Assembly (NCBI RefSeq): GCF_900172255.1 | Contig: NZ_FWFU01000003.1 | Location: 1-64,000 of the forward strand | Source: Roseovarius halotolerans | GTDB lineage: Bacteria > Pseudomonadota > Alphaproteobacteria > Rhodobacterales > Rhodobacteraceae | Direction of reading: 5' to 3' | DNA: 64,000 nucleotides | In this document: piece after piece, positions 8,346-16,855 of the stretch | How positions within the stretch are numbered: position 1 is the first letter of the stretch | How the letters are laid out: each line of letters opens with the position of its first letter | Notes under the pieces: generated by a model | Told to the model about the DNA's origin: nothing | The model's database searches: none | Seen by the model: the letters and a program-made list of their open reading frames with translations, nothing else | Made by a program: the position numbers and the translations under genes

Positions 8346-8608
8346 TGGCAGTAGAATTGATGAAGCTGACGCCGCCAGAAGATATGATGAAGCTCTTGGA
8401 CCTAAAGGCCGAGTTTCTTGAAAAAATTCACCAAATCACCGGCATATCAGAGCGCCTGATGGCGTTCCCCGAGCCGGGGGAGAGATCCGTCTGGCGCGAA
8501 AACATCTGGTTCGGCTACGGAGAGGGAGACGATGGCGGTGGGGCTGCTCTTGCCGCCTATCGCTATGGCCGCTGTCCATTTGCTAAGGACTATTATCAGG
8601 ATCAATGA
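8342..8608 (+). CDS. Small hypothetical protein after the integrase
   Basis: This 88-residue acidic protein starts at an ATG overlapping the integrase stop by four bases (ATGA), so it is probably translated by coupling. It has an amphipathic N-terminal half (residues 14-45) and a Gly-rich middle (GEGDDGGGAAL). No family is recognised. A second ATG follows immediately. Position between the integrase and the attachment-site tRNA suggests an island-encoded accessory product, but no function can be assigned. Confidence 0.55.
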   Translation: MMAVELMKLTPPEDMMKLLDLKAEFLEKIHQITGISERLMAFPEPGERSVWRENIWFGYGEGDDGGGAALAAYRYGRCPFAKDYYQDQ

Positions 8609-8648
8609 GAGAATCTGCGTTCAGAACAGAACGGAAACGGAACGTGAA

Positions 8649-8671
8649 GGTATAACACGCGGGTATAACAC
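8649..8671. repeat. Tandem GGTATAACAC direct repeat near the presumed attachment site
   Basis: GGTATAACAC occurs at 8649-8658 and again at 8662-8671, a 13-base period, between the integrase operon and tRNA-Leu. Short direct repeats at this position are typical of arm-type or directionality-factor binding sites beside an integrase. No partner copies were noticed elsewhere in the window. The repeat is seen directly; the role is inferred. Confidence 0.5.
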
Positions 8672-8708
8672 ACCGCCTCTTTCGACCCTCGCAAATCTGC
8701 TAAGTCAT

Positions 8709-8794
8709 TGGTGCCCAAGGCGAGACTCGAACTCGCACGGTATTGCTACCGGGGGATTTTGAATCCCCTGCGTCTACCATTCCGCCACTTGGGC
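8709..8794 (-). tRNA. tRNA-Leu (anticodon CAA)
   Basis: The minus strand folds as a class II tRNA: acceptor GCCCAAG pairs with CTTGGGC, a D-arm follows, the anticodon stem GGGGA/TCCCC encloses the loop TTCAAAA with anticodon CAA (codon UUG), there is a long variable arm, and the T-arm carries GTTCGAGTC. The 3' CCA is encoded (8709-8711). Its 3' end faces the integrase operon, the standard arrangement when an island has integrated into a tRNA gene and restored its 3' end. Confidence 0.97.
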
Positions 8795-8937
8795 CCGGTT
8801 CGAGGTTCTACCCAAGCCATGCGACCGCGTCCAGTGCCCTCGCGCCGTTTTTTACGTCGCCCCCGCCCTCCGGCCTTGACCCCACCCCGCGCACATGGTC
8901 GAAGACCTCACCCTTGAGACAAGCAGGCACGGCCAAC

Positions 8938-9516
8938 ATGCTCAGACGCCTCTATGACTGGACGATCCGCATGTCCGAGCACCCCCGCGCCCTCTGGGTG
9001 CTGGCGCTGATCTCCTTTATCGAAAGCTCGGTCTTTCCGATCCCGCCGGACGTGCTGATGATCCCGATGATCCTGGCCCGCCCCTCGCGGGCCTGGCTGG
9101 TGGCGCTGGTGGCTCTGGTCGCTTCGGTGCTGGGCGGGCTTCTGGGCTATGCCATCGGCGCGCTGGCCTATGAACAACTGGGGCTGCCGATCCTGCAATC
9201 GCTGGGCAAGGCGGACGCCGTGTCCGAATTCAACACCCGCTTCAACGACTTCGGCTTCTGGGCCGTGCTGACCGCCGGGGTCACGCCCTTCCCCTACAAG
9301 GTCATTACCATCATGTCGGGCTGGACGGGGATGCCTCTGGCGACCTTCATCGCCACCTCGATCCTGGCACGCGGCCTGCGCTTTTACCTCGTGGCGGCGC
9401 TTCTGTGGAAATTCGGCACTCCGATCCGCGACTTCATCGAGCGCCGCCTCGGCCTGCTCACGATTCTGTTCGTTGCATTGCTCTTTGGCGGCTTCTATCT
9501 GGTACGTCACCTATGA
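8938..9516 (+). CDS. DedA/YqaA-type membrane protein
   Basis: This 192-residue protein has several hydrophobic segments and the small-domain DedA/VTT pattern: an N-terminal SFIESSVFPIPPDVLMIPM motif (about 30-48), a central Gly-rich helix, and FPYKVITIMSGW (about 119-130). Members are inner-membrane proteins tied to membrane-potential maintenance and lipid-carrier flipping. The ATG at 8938 leaves a 24-residue cytoplasmic start before the first hydrophobic segment; no strong ribosome-binding site is visible. Its stop overlaps the dsbB start (ATGA), so the two are probably cotranscribed. Confidence 0.85.
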   Translation: MLRRLYDWTIRMSEHPRALWVLALISFIESSVFPIPPDVLMIPMILARPSRAWLVALVALVASVLGGLLGYAIGALAYEQLGLPILQSLGKADAVSEFNTRFNDFGFWAVLTAGVTPFPYKVITIMSGWTGMPLATFIATSILARGLRFYLVAALLWKFGTPIRDFIERRLGLLTILFVALLFGGFYLVRHL

Positions 9517-9986
9517 CCCTTCACCGGCGCACCCTCTTTCTGCTCGCTGCAGGCGGTTCGGCTCTGATGATGCTGGGCGCGCTCGGCTTTCAGTATATCG
9601 GCGCGATGCCGCCCTGCGATCTGTGCTACTGGCAGCGTTACCCGCATATTGTAGCCGTCGCTCTCGGCCTGCTTGCTTTTCTTCTGCCCCGCGCGGCGCT
9701 GCTGCCCCTGGCCGTTCTGGGCGCGATCGCAACCCTCACCACCGCCGCCATCGGCTTCTACCATACCGGGGTCGAGCGCGACTGGTGGGAAGGCCCCGCG
9801 GCCTGCACCTCCGCGGACGTCTCCGGGCTCAGTTCCGATCAGCTCTTCGACCGGATCATGGCCGCGCCCATCGTGCGCTGCGATGAAGTCCCCTGGGAGA
9901 TGTTCGGCCTCTCGATGGCCAGCTGGAACACCCTCGCCTCCCTCCTCCTCGCCGCGCTCTGGATCATGGCCGCGCGCCGGGCGTGA
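9513..9986 (+). CDS. dsbB: Disulfide bond formation protein DsbB
   Basis: This 157-residue inner-membrane protein has four hydrophobic segments and the two DsbB cysteine pairs: Cys35 and Cys38 in CDLCYWQR, and Cys98 and Cys123 in the second periplasmic loop. DsbB reoxidises periplasmic DsbA and passes electrons to quinone. The ATG overlaps the stop of the DedA-like gene, which fixes the start and suggests coupling. Length and motifs match the family fully. Confidence 0.93.
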   Translation: MTLHRRTLFLLAAGGSALMMLGALGFQYIGAMPPCDLCYWQRYPHIVAVALGLLAFLLPRAALLPLAVLGAIATLTTAAIGFYHTGVERDWWEGPAACTSADVSGLSSDQLFDRIMAAPIVRCDEVPWEMFGLSMASWNTLASLLLAALWIMAARRA

Positions 9987-10111
9987 ACAGGACCGAGATC
10001 GCGGCCCGATCGCGCGTCTCGCGCCATTCTGTACGAAACTCTGCGCCAGCGCCCCGAAACCCGTACAAGACCGGCGTACAAACCGGACATCTCGTACACA
10101 GCTGAAGCCGC

Positions 10112-10540
10112 TCAGCCCCCGGACTTCCGGGTGTTGAGAAGCAGGCTGGTTTCCGAGCTGGCGATACCGTCGAATTTCCGGATCTGGCCCAGGATCACGT
10201 CGAACGCCTCCAGCGTGTCGGTGCCGATCTCGACGATCAGATCCCAGCGGCCATTGGTGGTATGCACCGCGCGCACGGCGCTCAACCCATTGATCTGGCG
10301 TATGATTCTATCCGTCCCGCGCCCCTCGATCCCGATCATCATCAGCCCGCGCACCGGATCGCGCGCTGCATCGCCCCTCAGGACCACGGTGAATCCGACG
10401 ATCTCACCGGCCTGCTTCAGCCGCTCGATGCGCGCCCGCACCGTCGTGCGCGACACCTCCAGCATCGCCGCCAAATCCGAAAGCGACGCCCGCGCATCAT
10501 GACGCAAGGCGGAAATCAGGTTGCGATCAGTCTCGTCCAT
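10112..10540 (-). CDS. Lrp/AsnC-family transcriptional regulator
   Basis: This 142-residue protein has an N-terminal winged helix-turn-helix (about 1-60, with LSDLAAMLEVSRTTVRARIERL) and a C-terminal RAM ligand-binding domain (about 68-140). It is divergent from the arginase-ornithine cyclodeaminase genes, with 117 bases between starts, and almost certainly responds to an amino acid of that pathway such as arginine or ornithine. In agrobacteria and pseudomonads arginine and ornithine catabolic genes are commonly controlled by such divergent regulators. Whether it activates or represses cannot be read here. Confidence 0.9.
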   Translation of the reverse strand: MDETDRNLISALRHDARASLSDLAAMLEVSRTTVRARIERLKQAGEIVGFTVVLRGDAARDPVRGLMMIGIEGRGTDRIIRQINGLSAVRAVHTTNGRWDLIVEIGTDTLEAFDVILGQIRKFDGIASSETSLLLNTRKSGG

Positions 10541-10657
10541 TTTGCATAAATCCGTTTCCGTTTCGCGCAGTATCCGCTCTATTTGTGCAAATTGCCTGCT
10601 TCAATTCAACTCATTTCGGAGGAATCTTAAGGCAACCTGAACAACCCGAGTGCTCCC
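10540..10657. promoter_or_regulatory. Divergent Lrp-gene/arginase promoter region with AT-rich palindromes
   Basis: Between the divergent starts lie TTTTGCATAAAT (from 10540) and the imperfect palindrome ATTTGTGCAAAT (10581-10592), both AT-rich in a GC-rich context and spaced by about four helical turns. That pattern is usual for Lrp/AsnC octamer binding. GGAGGAAT near 10619-10626 is too far from the arginase ATG (10658) to be its ribosome-binding site. Regulator binding is inferred. Confidence 0.4.
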
Positions 10658-11587
10658 ATGACCCCGAAGACATGCATCCTCATCGGTGCTCCCGTCGATA
10701 GCGGCAAGGACCGCCAAGGCTGCCTTATGGGCCCCGACGCCTACCGCGTCGCCGGTCTGCCCGCCGCTCTGACCGAGCTTGGCCACACCACCCGCGACCT
10801 TGGCAACCTCACCCCCGATCCCGTCTCTGCACCGGATGACCTGCCTGCCCACCTGCACGCCCCTGCGCAGACTATCGGGTGGACCCAATCCATTGCAAAA
10901 CAAGCGGAAATTTCGGTTTCCCAAGGTGTGCCGATCTTCCTTGGCGGCGATCATGCACTCTCGCTCGGCTCGGTCTCCGGGGTCGCCAACCACGCCGCCG
11001 CACAGGCGCGCCCGCAATTCGTGCTCTGGCTCGACGCCCATAGCGATTTCCACACGCCTCAAAGCAGCGCCTCGGGCAACCTGCATGGCACCCCCCTCGC
11101 CTATGTCACTGGAAACAATGGGTTTACCGGCTTTCCCAAGCTCGCCAACCCGATCCCCGAAGAGAACATCTGCATCCTCGGCCTGCGCTCCGTCGACGGC
11201 CCCGAGCGCGACATCCTTCAACGCACCCGTATCCGCCGCCACGACATGCGCGAGATCGACGAGACCGGGATCGCCAAACCCCTCTCCGCATTCCTCGCCC
11301 ATGTCGCCAGGGCCAACGGCATGCTGCACGTGTCGCTTGATGTCGATTTCCTTGACCCCGCCATCGCCCCCGCCGTCGGCACCACCGTCCCCGGCGGCGC
11401 CACCATCCGCGAGGCGCATCTGGTTATGGAGATGATCTGCGACAGCGGGCTGATGACCTCGCTCGACCTCGTAGAACTCAACCCGTTTCTCGATGACCGC
11501 GGTCGCACCGCGCAGGTGATGGTGGATCTGACAGCCTCGGCGTTTGGCCGCCGTGTCTTTGACCGCCCCACGCAAGCCTTTGCCTGA
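10658..11587 (+). CDS. rocF: Arginase
   Basis: This 309-residue ureohydrolase splits L-arginine to ornithine and urea. Mn ligands are visible as His99 (GGDH), Asp126, His128 and Asp130 (DAHSD), and Asp228/Asp230 (DVDFLDP). The gene is followed after 14 bases by ornithine cyclodeaminase, giving a two-step arginine to proline route with release of urea and ammonia. It is divergent from an Lrp-type gene, its likely regulator. The neighbouring ornithine enzyme supports arginase over agmatinase, whose clearer copy is at 33701-34678. Confidence 0.93.
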   Translation: MTPKTCILIGAPVDSGKDRQGCLMGPDAYRVAGLPAALTELGHTTRDLGNLTPDPVSAPDDLPAHLHAPAQTIGWTQSIAKQAEISVSQGVPIFLGGDHALSLGSVSGVANHAAAQARPQFVLWLDAHSDFHTPQSSASGNLHGTPLAYVTGNNGFTGFPKLANPIPEENICILGLRSVDGPERDILQRTRIRRHDMREIDETGIAKPLSAFLAHVARANGMLHVSLDVDFLDPAIAPAVGTTVPGGATIREAHLVMEMICDSGLMTSLDLVELNPFLDDRGRTAQVMVDLTASAFGRRVFDRPTQAFA

Positions 11588-11601
11588 AAAGGATAAATCT
11601 C

Positions 11602-12654
11602 ATGCCGCATATCCCCCCTTCCGACAAGGCGCTGGTGCCTTTCGTCTCGGTCGAGAACATGATGAAGCTCGTGCATCACATCGGAATCGAACCGATGCTG
11701 CGCGGCCTGGCGGAATATATCGAACAGGATTTCCGCCGCTGGGACCTGTTCGACAAGACCCCTCGCATCGCAAGCCACTCCGCCGAAGGCGTGATCGAAC
11801 TGATGCCGACCTCTGATGGCGAGGTCTACGGTTTCAAATACGTGAACGGCCATCCCAAGAACACCAGCGCGGGCCTGCAGACCGTCACCGCCTTCGGCCT
11901 TCTGGCCAATGTCGGCAATGGCTACCCGGTGCTGCTCTCCGAAATGACCGTGCTCACCGCCCTGCGCACCGCGGCGACCTCGGCGATGGTGGCGAAATAC
12001 CTCGCCCCCAAAGGCGCCGACACGATGGCGATGATCGGCAATGGCGCGCAATCCGAGTTCCAGAGCCTCGCCATGAAGGCGATCTGCGGCGTCAAATCCG
12101 TGCGTCTCTGGGATATCGATCCGGCCGCCACCCGCAAGGCTGCCCATAATCTCAAGGGCTTGGGGCTCGATGTTCATCTGTGCAGCAGCGCCGAAGACGC
12201 GATGGAAGGCGCGCAGATCATCACCACCTGCACCGCCGACAAGCAATATGCCACGATCCTCACCGACAACATGGTCGGCGCGGGCGTGCATATCAATGCC
12301 ATCGGCGGCGACTGCCCCGGCAAGACGGAACTTGCCCCCGGCGTGCTGCACCGCGCCGAAATCTTCGTCGAATATCCCGAACAGACCCGGATCGAGGGCG
12401 AGATCCAGCAGCTCGCGCCCGATCACCCCGTCACCCAGATCTGGGAAGTCATCAACGGCAGCAAGCCGGGGCGCAGCAGCGCCGGGCAGATCACGCTGTT
12501 CGACAGTGTCGGCTTCGCCATCGAGGATTTCAGCGCCCTGCGCTATATCCGCGATCATATCGGCAGCACCGATCTCTACCTCGAACTCGACCTGCTGGCC
12601 GACCCCGACGATCCGCGCGATCTTTTCGGGATGCTCAACCGCGCCGCCCCCTGA
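11602..12654 (+). CDS. Ornithine cyclodeaminase
   Basis: This 350-residue protein belongs to the ornithine cyclodeaminase/mu-crystallin family, which converts L-ornithine to L-proline and ammonia with bound NAD+. The family pattern is visible in LMPTSDGEVYGFKYVNGHPKN near the N-terminus, the KYLAPKG loop, a Rossmann segment around AMIGNGAQSEFQ, and INAIGGDCPGKTEL. It follows arginase by 14 bases and completes the arginine to proline branch. The long form of about 350 residues matches bacterial ornithine cyclodeaminases better than the shorter ketimine reductases. Confidence 0.92.
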   Translation: MPHIPPSDKALVPFVSVENMMKLVHHIGIEPMLRGLAEYIEQDFRRWDLFDKTPRIASHSAEGVIELMPTSDGEVYGFKYVNGHPKNTSAGLQTVTAFGLLANVGNGYPVLLSEMTVLTALRTAATSAMVAKYLAPKGADTMAMIGNGAQSEFQSLAMKAICGVKSVRLWDIDPAATRKAAHNLKGLGLDVHLCSSAEDAMEGAQIITTCTADKQYATILTDNMVGAGVHINAIGGDCPGKTELAPGVLHRAEIFVEYPEQTRIEGEIQQLAPDHPVTQIWEVINGSKPGRSSAGQITLFDSVGFAIEDFSALRYIRDHIGSTDLYLELDLLADPDDPRDLFGMLNRAAP

Positions 12655-12670
12655 GGCCGGCGATCGCCCA

Positions 12671-12698
12671 AGAAAAAAGGGGCGCCCTTGGACGCCCC
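12671..12698 (-). terminator. Rho-independent terminator for minus-strand transcription
   Basis: GGGGCG (12679-12684) pairs with CGCCCC (12693-12698) around an eight-base loop. On the minus strand the hairpin is followed by six T residues (complement of 12673-12678). It would end transcripts coming from nrdJ or from the structured region that follows nrdJ. It is not a terminator for the plus-strand ornithine cyclodeaminase gene, because no T-run follows on that strand. Confidence 0.65.
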
Positions 12699-12894
12699 TG
12701 AGGTTCACGAGATCGGGCTCACTATTTGTACCGCCCGGTTTCTGCCTGCGGCCCGATCCGCGCAGGGCGAGCGCACCCGCCCCGGAAAAGGATGGACGAA
12801 GCCATTAGTCCGCCCCATCCTGTGGCTTCGGGACCGCGGGCCGCCTGTACAGGCCCGCTGGTCCCTACGCGCCCCCCGTCAGGGGCGCGATCTT
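12699..12894 (-). other. Structured intergenic region downstream of nrdJ, possible ncRNA or long 3' UTR
   Basis: No gene is seen here, but the stretch is dense in inverted repeats. A hairpin CGCGCCCC/GGGGCGCG lies near 12868-12890. A long imperfect hairpin GGGACCGCGGGCC/GGCCCGCTGGTCCC spans 12830-12865. Two interleaved stems occur at 12789-12830. The minus-strand terminator at 12671-12698 closes the block. A minus-strand RNA of roughly 200 nt ending at that terminator is plausible, either processed from the nrdJ mRNA or independent. No known RNA family was recognised. Confidence 0.4.
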
Positions 12895-15800
12895 TCAGCT
12901 ACACCCGCTTGTCGCACCGCAGGTGTTGCATTTCATGCAGGTGCCGTTGCGCACCAGCGTGTAGTTGCCGCATTCGCCGCAGGCTTCGCCTTCGTAGCCC
13001 TGCATGCGCGCCTTGGTGGCGGCATTCATCGTCAGGCTGCCCGAGGCCACGGCCGTCGTGGTGGTCGAGCTGGCGCTATACGAGGCCGTCGCGCTCGCGG
13101 TCTCAGGCACCAGCGTCTGCAATGCCTGCACCGGATCACCACCCGCCGCCGCCATCCTCGACTGGCCGCCATTCAGCACCACCAGTTCCTGGGGCAGGCG
13201 CTTGCGCAGATAGCCGGTCGAGCTGATCTGCTTGAGCACCTCCAGCGAACGCGATGCAGCGGCGTCGCTCATCTCGCTCACGTTCGACACGCCTTCTTCC
13301 TCGCCGCGGCCCAGATCGTCAAAGGACGCGCCCTGGGGCTTCACATGGGCCAGATCGGTGCGATCCAGGTAGCTGACCGCCAGTTCGCGGAAGATATAGT
13401 CCAGGATCGAGGTCGCGTTCTTGATGCTGTCATTGCCCTGCACCATGCCCGCGGGCTCGAACTTGGTGAAGGTGAAGGCATCGACGAATTCCTCGAGCGG
13501 CACGCCATATTGCAGGCCGACCGACACGGCGATGGCGAAATTGTTCATCATCGCCCGGAAACCGGCACCTTCCTTGTGCATGTCGATGAAGATCTCGCCA
13601 AGATTACCGTCTTCATATTCACCGGTGCGCAGATAGACCTTGTGGCCCCCCACGATCGCCTTCTGGGTATAACCCTTGCGGCGTTCGGGCATCTTTTCAC
13701 GGTGCGACTTGACGATTTCCTTGACGATCACCTTCTCGATGACCTTTTCGGCCAGAACGGCGGCCTTCTCCTGCGTGGATCCGCTTTCCAGGATCTCGGC
13801 GGCTTCGTCATCATCCTCGACCAGCGACGATGCCAGCGGCTGGCTCAGCTTGGAGCCGTCGCGGTAGAGCGCATTCGCCTTCACCCCGAGCGACCAGCTC
13901 AGCTCATAGGCCTTCTGGCAATCCTCGATGGTGGCATCGTTGGGCATGTTGATCGTCTTCGAGATCGCCCCCGAGATGAAGCTCTGCGCCGCCGCCATCA
14001 TGTAGATATGGCTGTCCACGCTCAGATACCGCTTGCCCTTCTTGCCGCAGGCATTGGCGCAATCGAAGATCTGGTAGTGCTCTTCGCGCAGATGCGGCGC
14101 ACCTTCCAGCGTCATGGTCCCGCAGACATGGTCGTTGGCGGCTTCGATATCTGCCTTGGAGTAACCAAGATGCGCCAGCATGTCGAAGGTCGGATCGTTC
14201 AGCTTCTGCGCCGGGATCCCCAGCACATTGGTGCAGAACGCCTCGCCCAGGGTCCACTGGTTGAAGACGAAACGGATATCGAAGGCCGAGCCGAGCGCAC
14301 CGTCGATCTTCTCCAGCTCGTTGGGGCCGAAACCGTGGCCGACCAGCGAGGTGTGATTGATCCCCGGCGCGTTGCCGATGGTGCCGTGACCGACCGCGTA
14401 GCTAACGATCTCCTCGATCTGCGCAGAGCCATAGCCCAGTTTTTCAAGGGCGGCGGGCACCGACTGGTTGATAATCTTGAAGTAGCCGCCACCGGCCAGC
14501 TTCTTGAATTTGACCAGCGCGAAATCGGGCTCGATCCCGGTGGTGTCGCAATCCATCACCAGCCCGATCGTGCCGGTCGGCGCGATCACGGTGGACTGGG
14601 CATTGCGATAGCCGTGCGTCTCGCCCAGCTTCAGTGCCTCGTCCCAGCTGGCCATCGCCAGATCGACAAGCCGCGGGTCGGGACAGTTGGCCAGGTCCAG
14701 CGGCACCGGCTTCACCTCCAGCCCCTCATAACCCTCGGTCGCGCCGTAAGCGGCGTTGCGGTGGTTGCGGATGACGCGGAGCATGTGTTCGCGGTTGCGC
14801 TTGTAGCCCGCGAAGGGGCCCAGTTCCCCGGCCATTTCGGCGCTGGTGGCATAGGCCACGCCGGTCATGATCGCCGTCAGTGCACCACATAGCGCGCGAC
14901 CCTCGGCGCTGTCATAACCAAAACCCATGTTCATCAGCAGCCCGCCGATATTGGCATAGCCGAGGCCAAGGGTGCGGAAATCAAAGCTGCGCTGCGCGAT
15001 CTCCTTGGAGGGGAACTGCGCCATCATCACCGAGATTTCCAGCGTCACGGTCCAGAGCCGCGTGGCGTGCATGTAGCTGTCGGCGTCGAACGCCCCGTCA
15101 TGGAAGAACTGCAACAGGTTCATCGAGGCCAGGTTGCAGGCCGTGTCATCGAGGAACATGTATTCCGAACAGGGGTTCGATCCGCGGATCTCGCCATCTT
15201 CCGGGCAGGTATGCCAGGCGTTGACAGTATCATGATACTGGATGCCCGGATCGGCGCAGGCCCAGGCCGCGTGGCCCACATCCTCCCAGAGGTCGCGCGC
15301 CTTGATCGTCTTGGCGACGCTGCCATCGGTACGGTTCAGCAAGGCCCAGTCGTCATCGTTCTCGACCGCCTTGAGGAACGCATCCGTCACCCGGATCGAG
15401 TTGTTCGAGTTCTGCCCCGAGACGCTGGCATAGGCCTCGGAATCCCAGTCGGTGTCATAGGTCGGGAACTCGATGCTGCCGTAGCCCTGGCGCGCATAAT
15501 CCAGCACGCGCTTGATATAGGTTTCCGGGATCTTCATCTGCTTGGCGCCGCGGATCGCCGCCTTCAGCGACTCGTTCTTCTTGGGGTCGACGGAATCCTC
15601 GCTGCTGCCATCCCATTCGCGGATCGCCGCGAAAATCTCGTTCAGGCGCTGTTCGTGGATCTTGGAGCCGGCCACGATCGAGGCAACCTTCTGCTCTTCC
15701 TTGACCTTCCAGTTGATGAACTCCTGGATATCCGGGTGGTCGGCGTCGCAGATCACCATCTTGGCCGCGCGCCGCGTGGTGCCGCCCGACTTGATCGCGC

Positions 15801-16575
15801 CCGCCGCACGGTCGCCGATCTTGAGGAAACCCATCAGCCCCGACGACTTGCCGCCGCCCGACAGGGCCTCGCCCTCGGCGCGCAGGCTCGAGAAGTTGGT
15901 GCCGGTACCCGAACCGTATTTGAACAGGCGGGCCTCGCGCACCCACAGATCCATGATGCCGCCTTCGCCCACCAGGTCGTCACCGACCGACTGGATGAAA
16001 CATGCATGGGGCTGCGGGTGCTCATAGGCGCTGCTCGATCTGGTCAGTTCGCCCGTCTGGTAATCCACATAGTAATGGCCCTGGCTGGGACCGTCGATGC
16101 CATAGGCCCAGTGCAGGCCCGTGTTGAACCATTGCGGAGAGTTGGGCGCCGCCATCTGGCGCGCCAGCATGTAGCGCATCTCGTCGAAATAGGCGCTCGC
16201 ATCCTCTTCGGTGGTGAAATAGCCACCCTTCCAGCCCCAATAGGCCCAGGCCCCGGCCAGACGGTCGAACACCTGCTTGGCGCTGGTTTCGCCGCCGAAA
16301 CCGTCATTGTCCTTCGCGGGGGCCGAGCGCCACAGGAACTCCGGCACACCCTTTTCCTTGATCGGGGTGCTCTTGTTGGGCACGCCCGCCTTGCGGAAAT
16401 ACTTCTGCGCGATCACGTCGCTGGCCACCTGGCTCCAGCCGGCGGGCACTTCGACCTCATCCAGCCTGAAAACGATGGTTCCGTCGGGATTGCGGATTTC
16501 GGAACTCGTGGTCACGAAGTTCAGCTCCGAATATGCGTCCTGCCCTGCCTTGGTGAATTTTCTTTCGATCTTCAT
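12895..16575 (-). CDS. nrdJ: Adenosylcobalamin-dependent class II ribonucleotide reductase
   Basis: This 1226-residue enzyme reduces ribonucleotides to deoxyribonucleotides with a B12-generated radical and needs no oxygen. Landmarks are [29 protein letters not shown] around the reductase cysteines, GLGYANIGG, and [23 protein letters not shown]. The last 30 residues hold a Cys-rich zinc-ribbon-like tail (CGECGNY and CMKCNTCG). The large single-chain form is usual in Rhodobacteraceae. It stands alone on the minus strand, with two NrdR boxes upstream and a terminator at 12671-12698. Like the mutase at 1888-3992 it needs adenosylcobalamin. Confidence 0.96.
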   Translation of the reverse strand: MKIERKFTKAGQDAYSELNFVTTSSEIRNPDGTIVFRLDEVEVPAGWSQVASDVIAQKYFRKAGVPNKSTPIKEKGVPEFLWRSAPAKDNDGFGGETSAKQVFDRLAGAWAYWGWKGGYFTTEEDASAYFDEMRYMLARQMAAPNSPQWFNTGLHWAYGIDGPSQGHYYVDYQTGELTRSSSAYEHPQPHACFIQSVGDDLVGEGGIMDLWVREARLFKYGSGTGTNFSSLRAEGEALSGGGKSSGLMGFLKIGDRAAGAIKSGGTTRRAAKMVICDADHPDIQEFINWKVKEEQKVASIVAGSKIHEQRLNEIFAAIREWDGSSEDSVDPKKNESLKAAIRGAKQMKIPETYIKRVLDYARQGYGSIEFPTYDTDWDSEAYASVSGQNSNNSIRVTDAFLKAVENDDDWALLNRTDGSVAKTIKARDLWEDVGHAAWACADPGIQYHDTVNAWHTCPEDGEIRGSNPCSEYMFLDDTACNLASMNLLQFFHDGAFDADSYMHATRLWTVTLEISVMMAQFPSKEIAQRSFDFRTLGLGYANIGGLLMNMGFGYDSAEGRALCGALTAIMTGVAYATSAEMAGELGPFAGYKRNREHMLRVIRNHRNAAYGATEGYEGLEVKPVPLDLANCPDPRLVDLAMASWDEALKLGETHGYRNAQSTVIAPTGTIGLVMDCDTTGIEPDFALVKFKKLAGGGYFKIINQSVPAALEKLGYGSAQIEEIVSYAVGHGTIGNAPGINHTSLVGHGFGPNELEKIDGALGSAFDIRFVFNQWTLGEAFCTNVLGIPAQKLNDPTFDMLAHLGYSKADIEAANDHVCGTMTLEGAPHLREEHYQIFDCANACGKKGKRYLSVDSHIYMMAAAQSFISGAISKTINMPNDATIEDCQKAYELSWSLGVKANALYRDGSKLSQPLASSLVEDDDEAAEILESGSTQEKAAVLAEKVIEKVIVKEIVKSHREKMPERRKGYTQKAIVGGHKVYLRTGEYEDGNLGEIFIDMHKEGAGFRAMMNNFAIAVSVGLQYGVPLEEFVDAFTFTKFEPAGMVQGNDSIKNATSILDYIFRELAVSYLDRTDLAHVKPQGASFDDLGRGEEEGVSNVSEMSDAAASRSLEVLKQISSTGYLRKRLPQELVVLNGGQSRMAAAGGDPVQALQTLVPETASATASYSASSTTTTAVASGSLTMNAATKARMQGYEGEACGECGNYTLVRNGTCMKCNTCGATSGCS

Positions 16576-16751
16576 TGTCTTGCTGCCCCATGTTCAGCGT
16601 TTCACTTCGAGCCTACCGCCCCCGTGGCTTCGTCAAGCCGCGGCCATTCGCGGGAACTCACCCCCGTCCTGCGCCGAACAATACGGCGCAAGCGATCCAT
16701 CCCGGCACGTCCGGGCTGTGTTCTGGAGTTCTGTCCCATTCCGGCGTTCGC

Positions 16752-16767
16752 ACACTATATGTTGTGG
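16752..16767. promoter_or_regulatory. NrdR box 1 upstream of nrdJ
   Basis: ACACTATATGTTGTGG closely fits the NrdR consensus acaCwATATaTwGtgt. It lies about 180 bases upstream of the nrdJ start, the expected place for the repressor that controls ribonucleotide reductase genes across bacteria. A second weaker box sits exactly 31 bases away, the spacing known for cooperative NrdR binding. Confidence 0.75.
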
Positions 16768-16782
16768 CTTGCTGACCGGCCC

Positions 16783-16798
16783 CCACAATCTGACGTAT
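16783..16798. promoter_or_regulatory. NrdR box 2 upstream of nrdJ
   Basis: CCACAATCTGACGTAT matches the NrdR consensus at 11 of 16 positions and begins 31 bases after box 1, about three helical turns, as in known tandem NrdR sites. The match alone would be weak; the spacing is the main support. Confidence 0.6.
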
Positions 16799-16810
16799 CT
16801 AGCCATAGAG

Positions 16811-16855
16811 GGTCAACGTAATTTTTGCCGATTTTTCGCAAAAATAATGTTGACC
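16811..16855. repeat. 18-bp imperfect inverted repeat upstream of nrdJ
   Basis: GGTCAACGTAATTTTTGC (16811-16828) is nearly mirrored by GCAAAAATAATGTTGACC (16838-16855): 16 of 18 positions pair around a nine-base AT-rich spacer. It sits 12 bases beyond NrdR box 2. The outer GTCAAC/GTTGAC parts look like protein half-sites. It could also be a hairpin, but no T-run follows on either strand beyond the stem itself. Confidence 0.55.

Noticed and set aside
10021..10105. Four GTAC motifs, two of them in CGTACAA-type direct repeats, between dsbB and the Lrp gene
   Set aside because: Spacing is irregular (32, 13 and 18 bases) and the region is short; no link to a promoter could be made.
12688..14892. 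A 734-residue open frame on the plus strand
   Set aside because: It is fully antisense to nrdJ, has no recognisable domain and a composition typical of the opposite strand of GC-rich codons.
15067..16821. A 584-residue open frame on the plus strand
   Set aside because: It is antisense to the N-terminal half of nrdJ, with no motifs and no ribosome-binding site.
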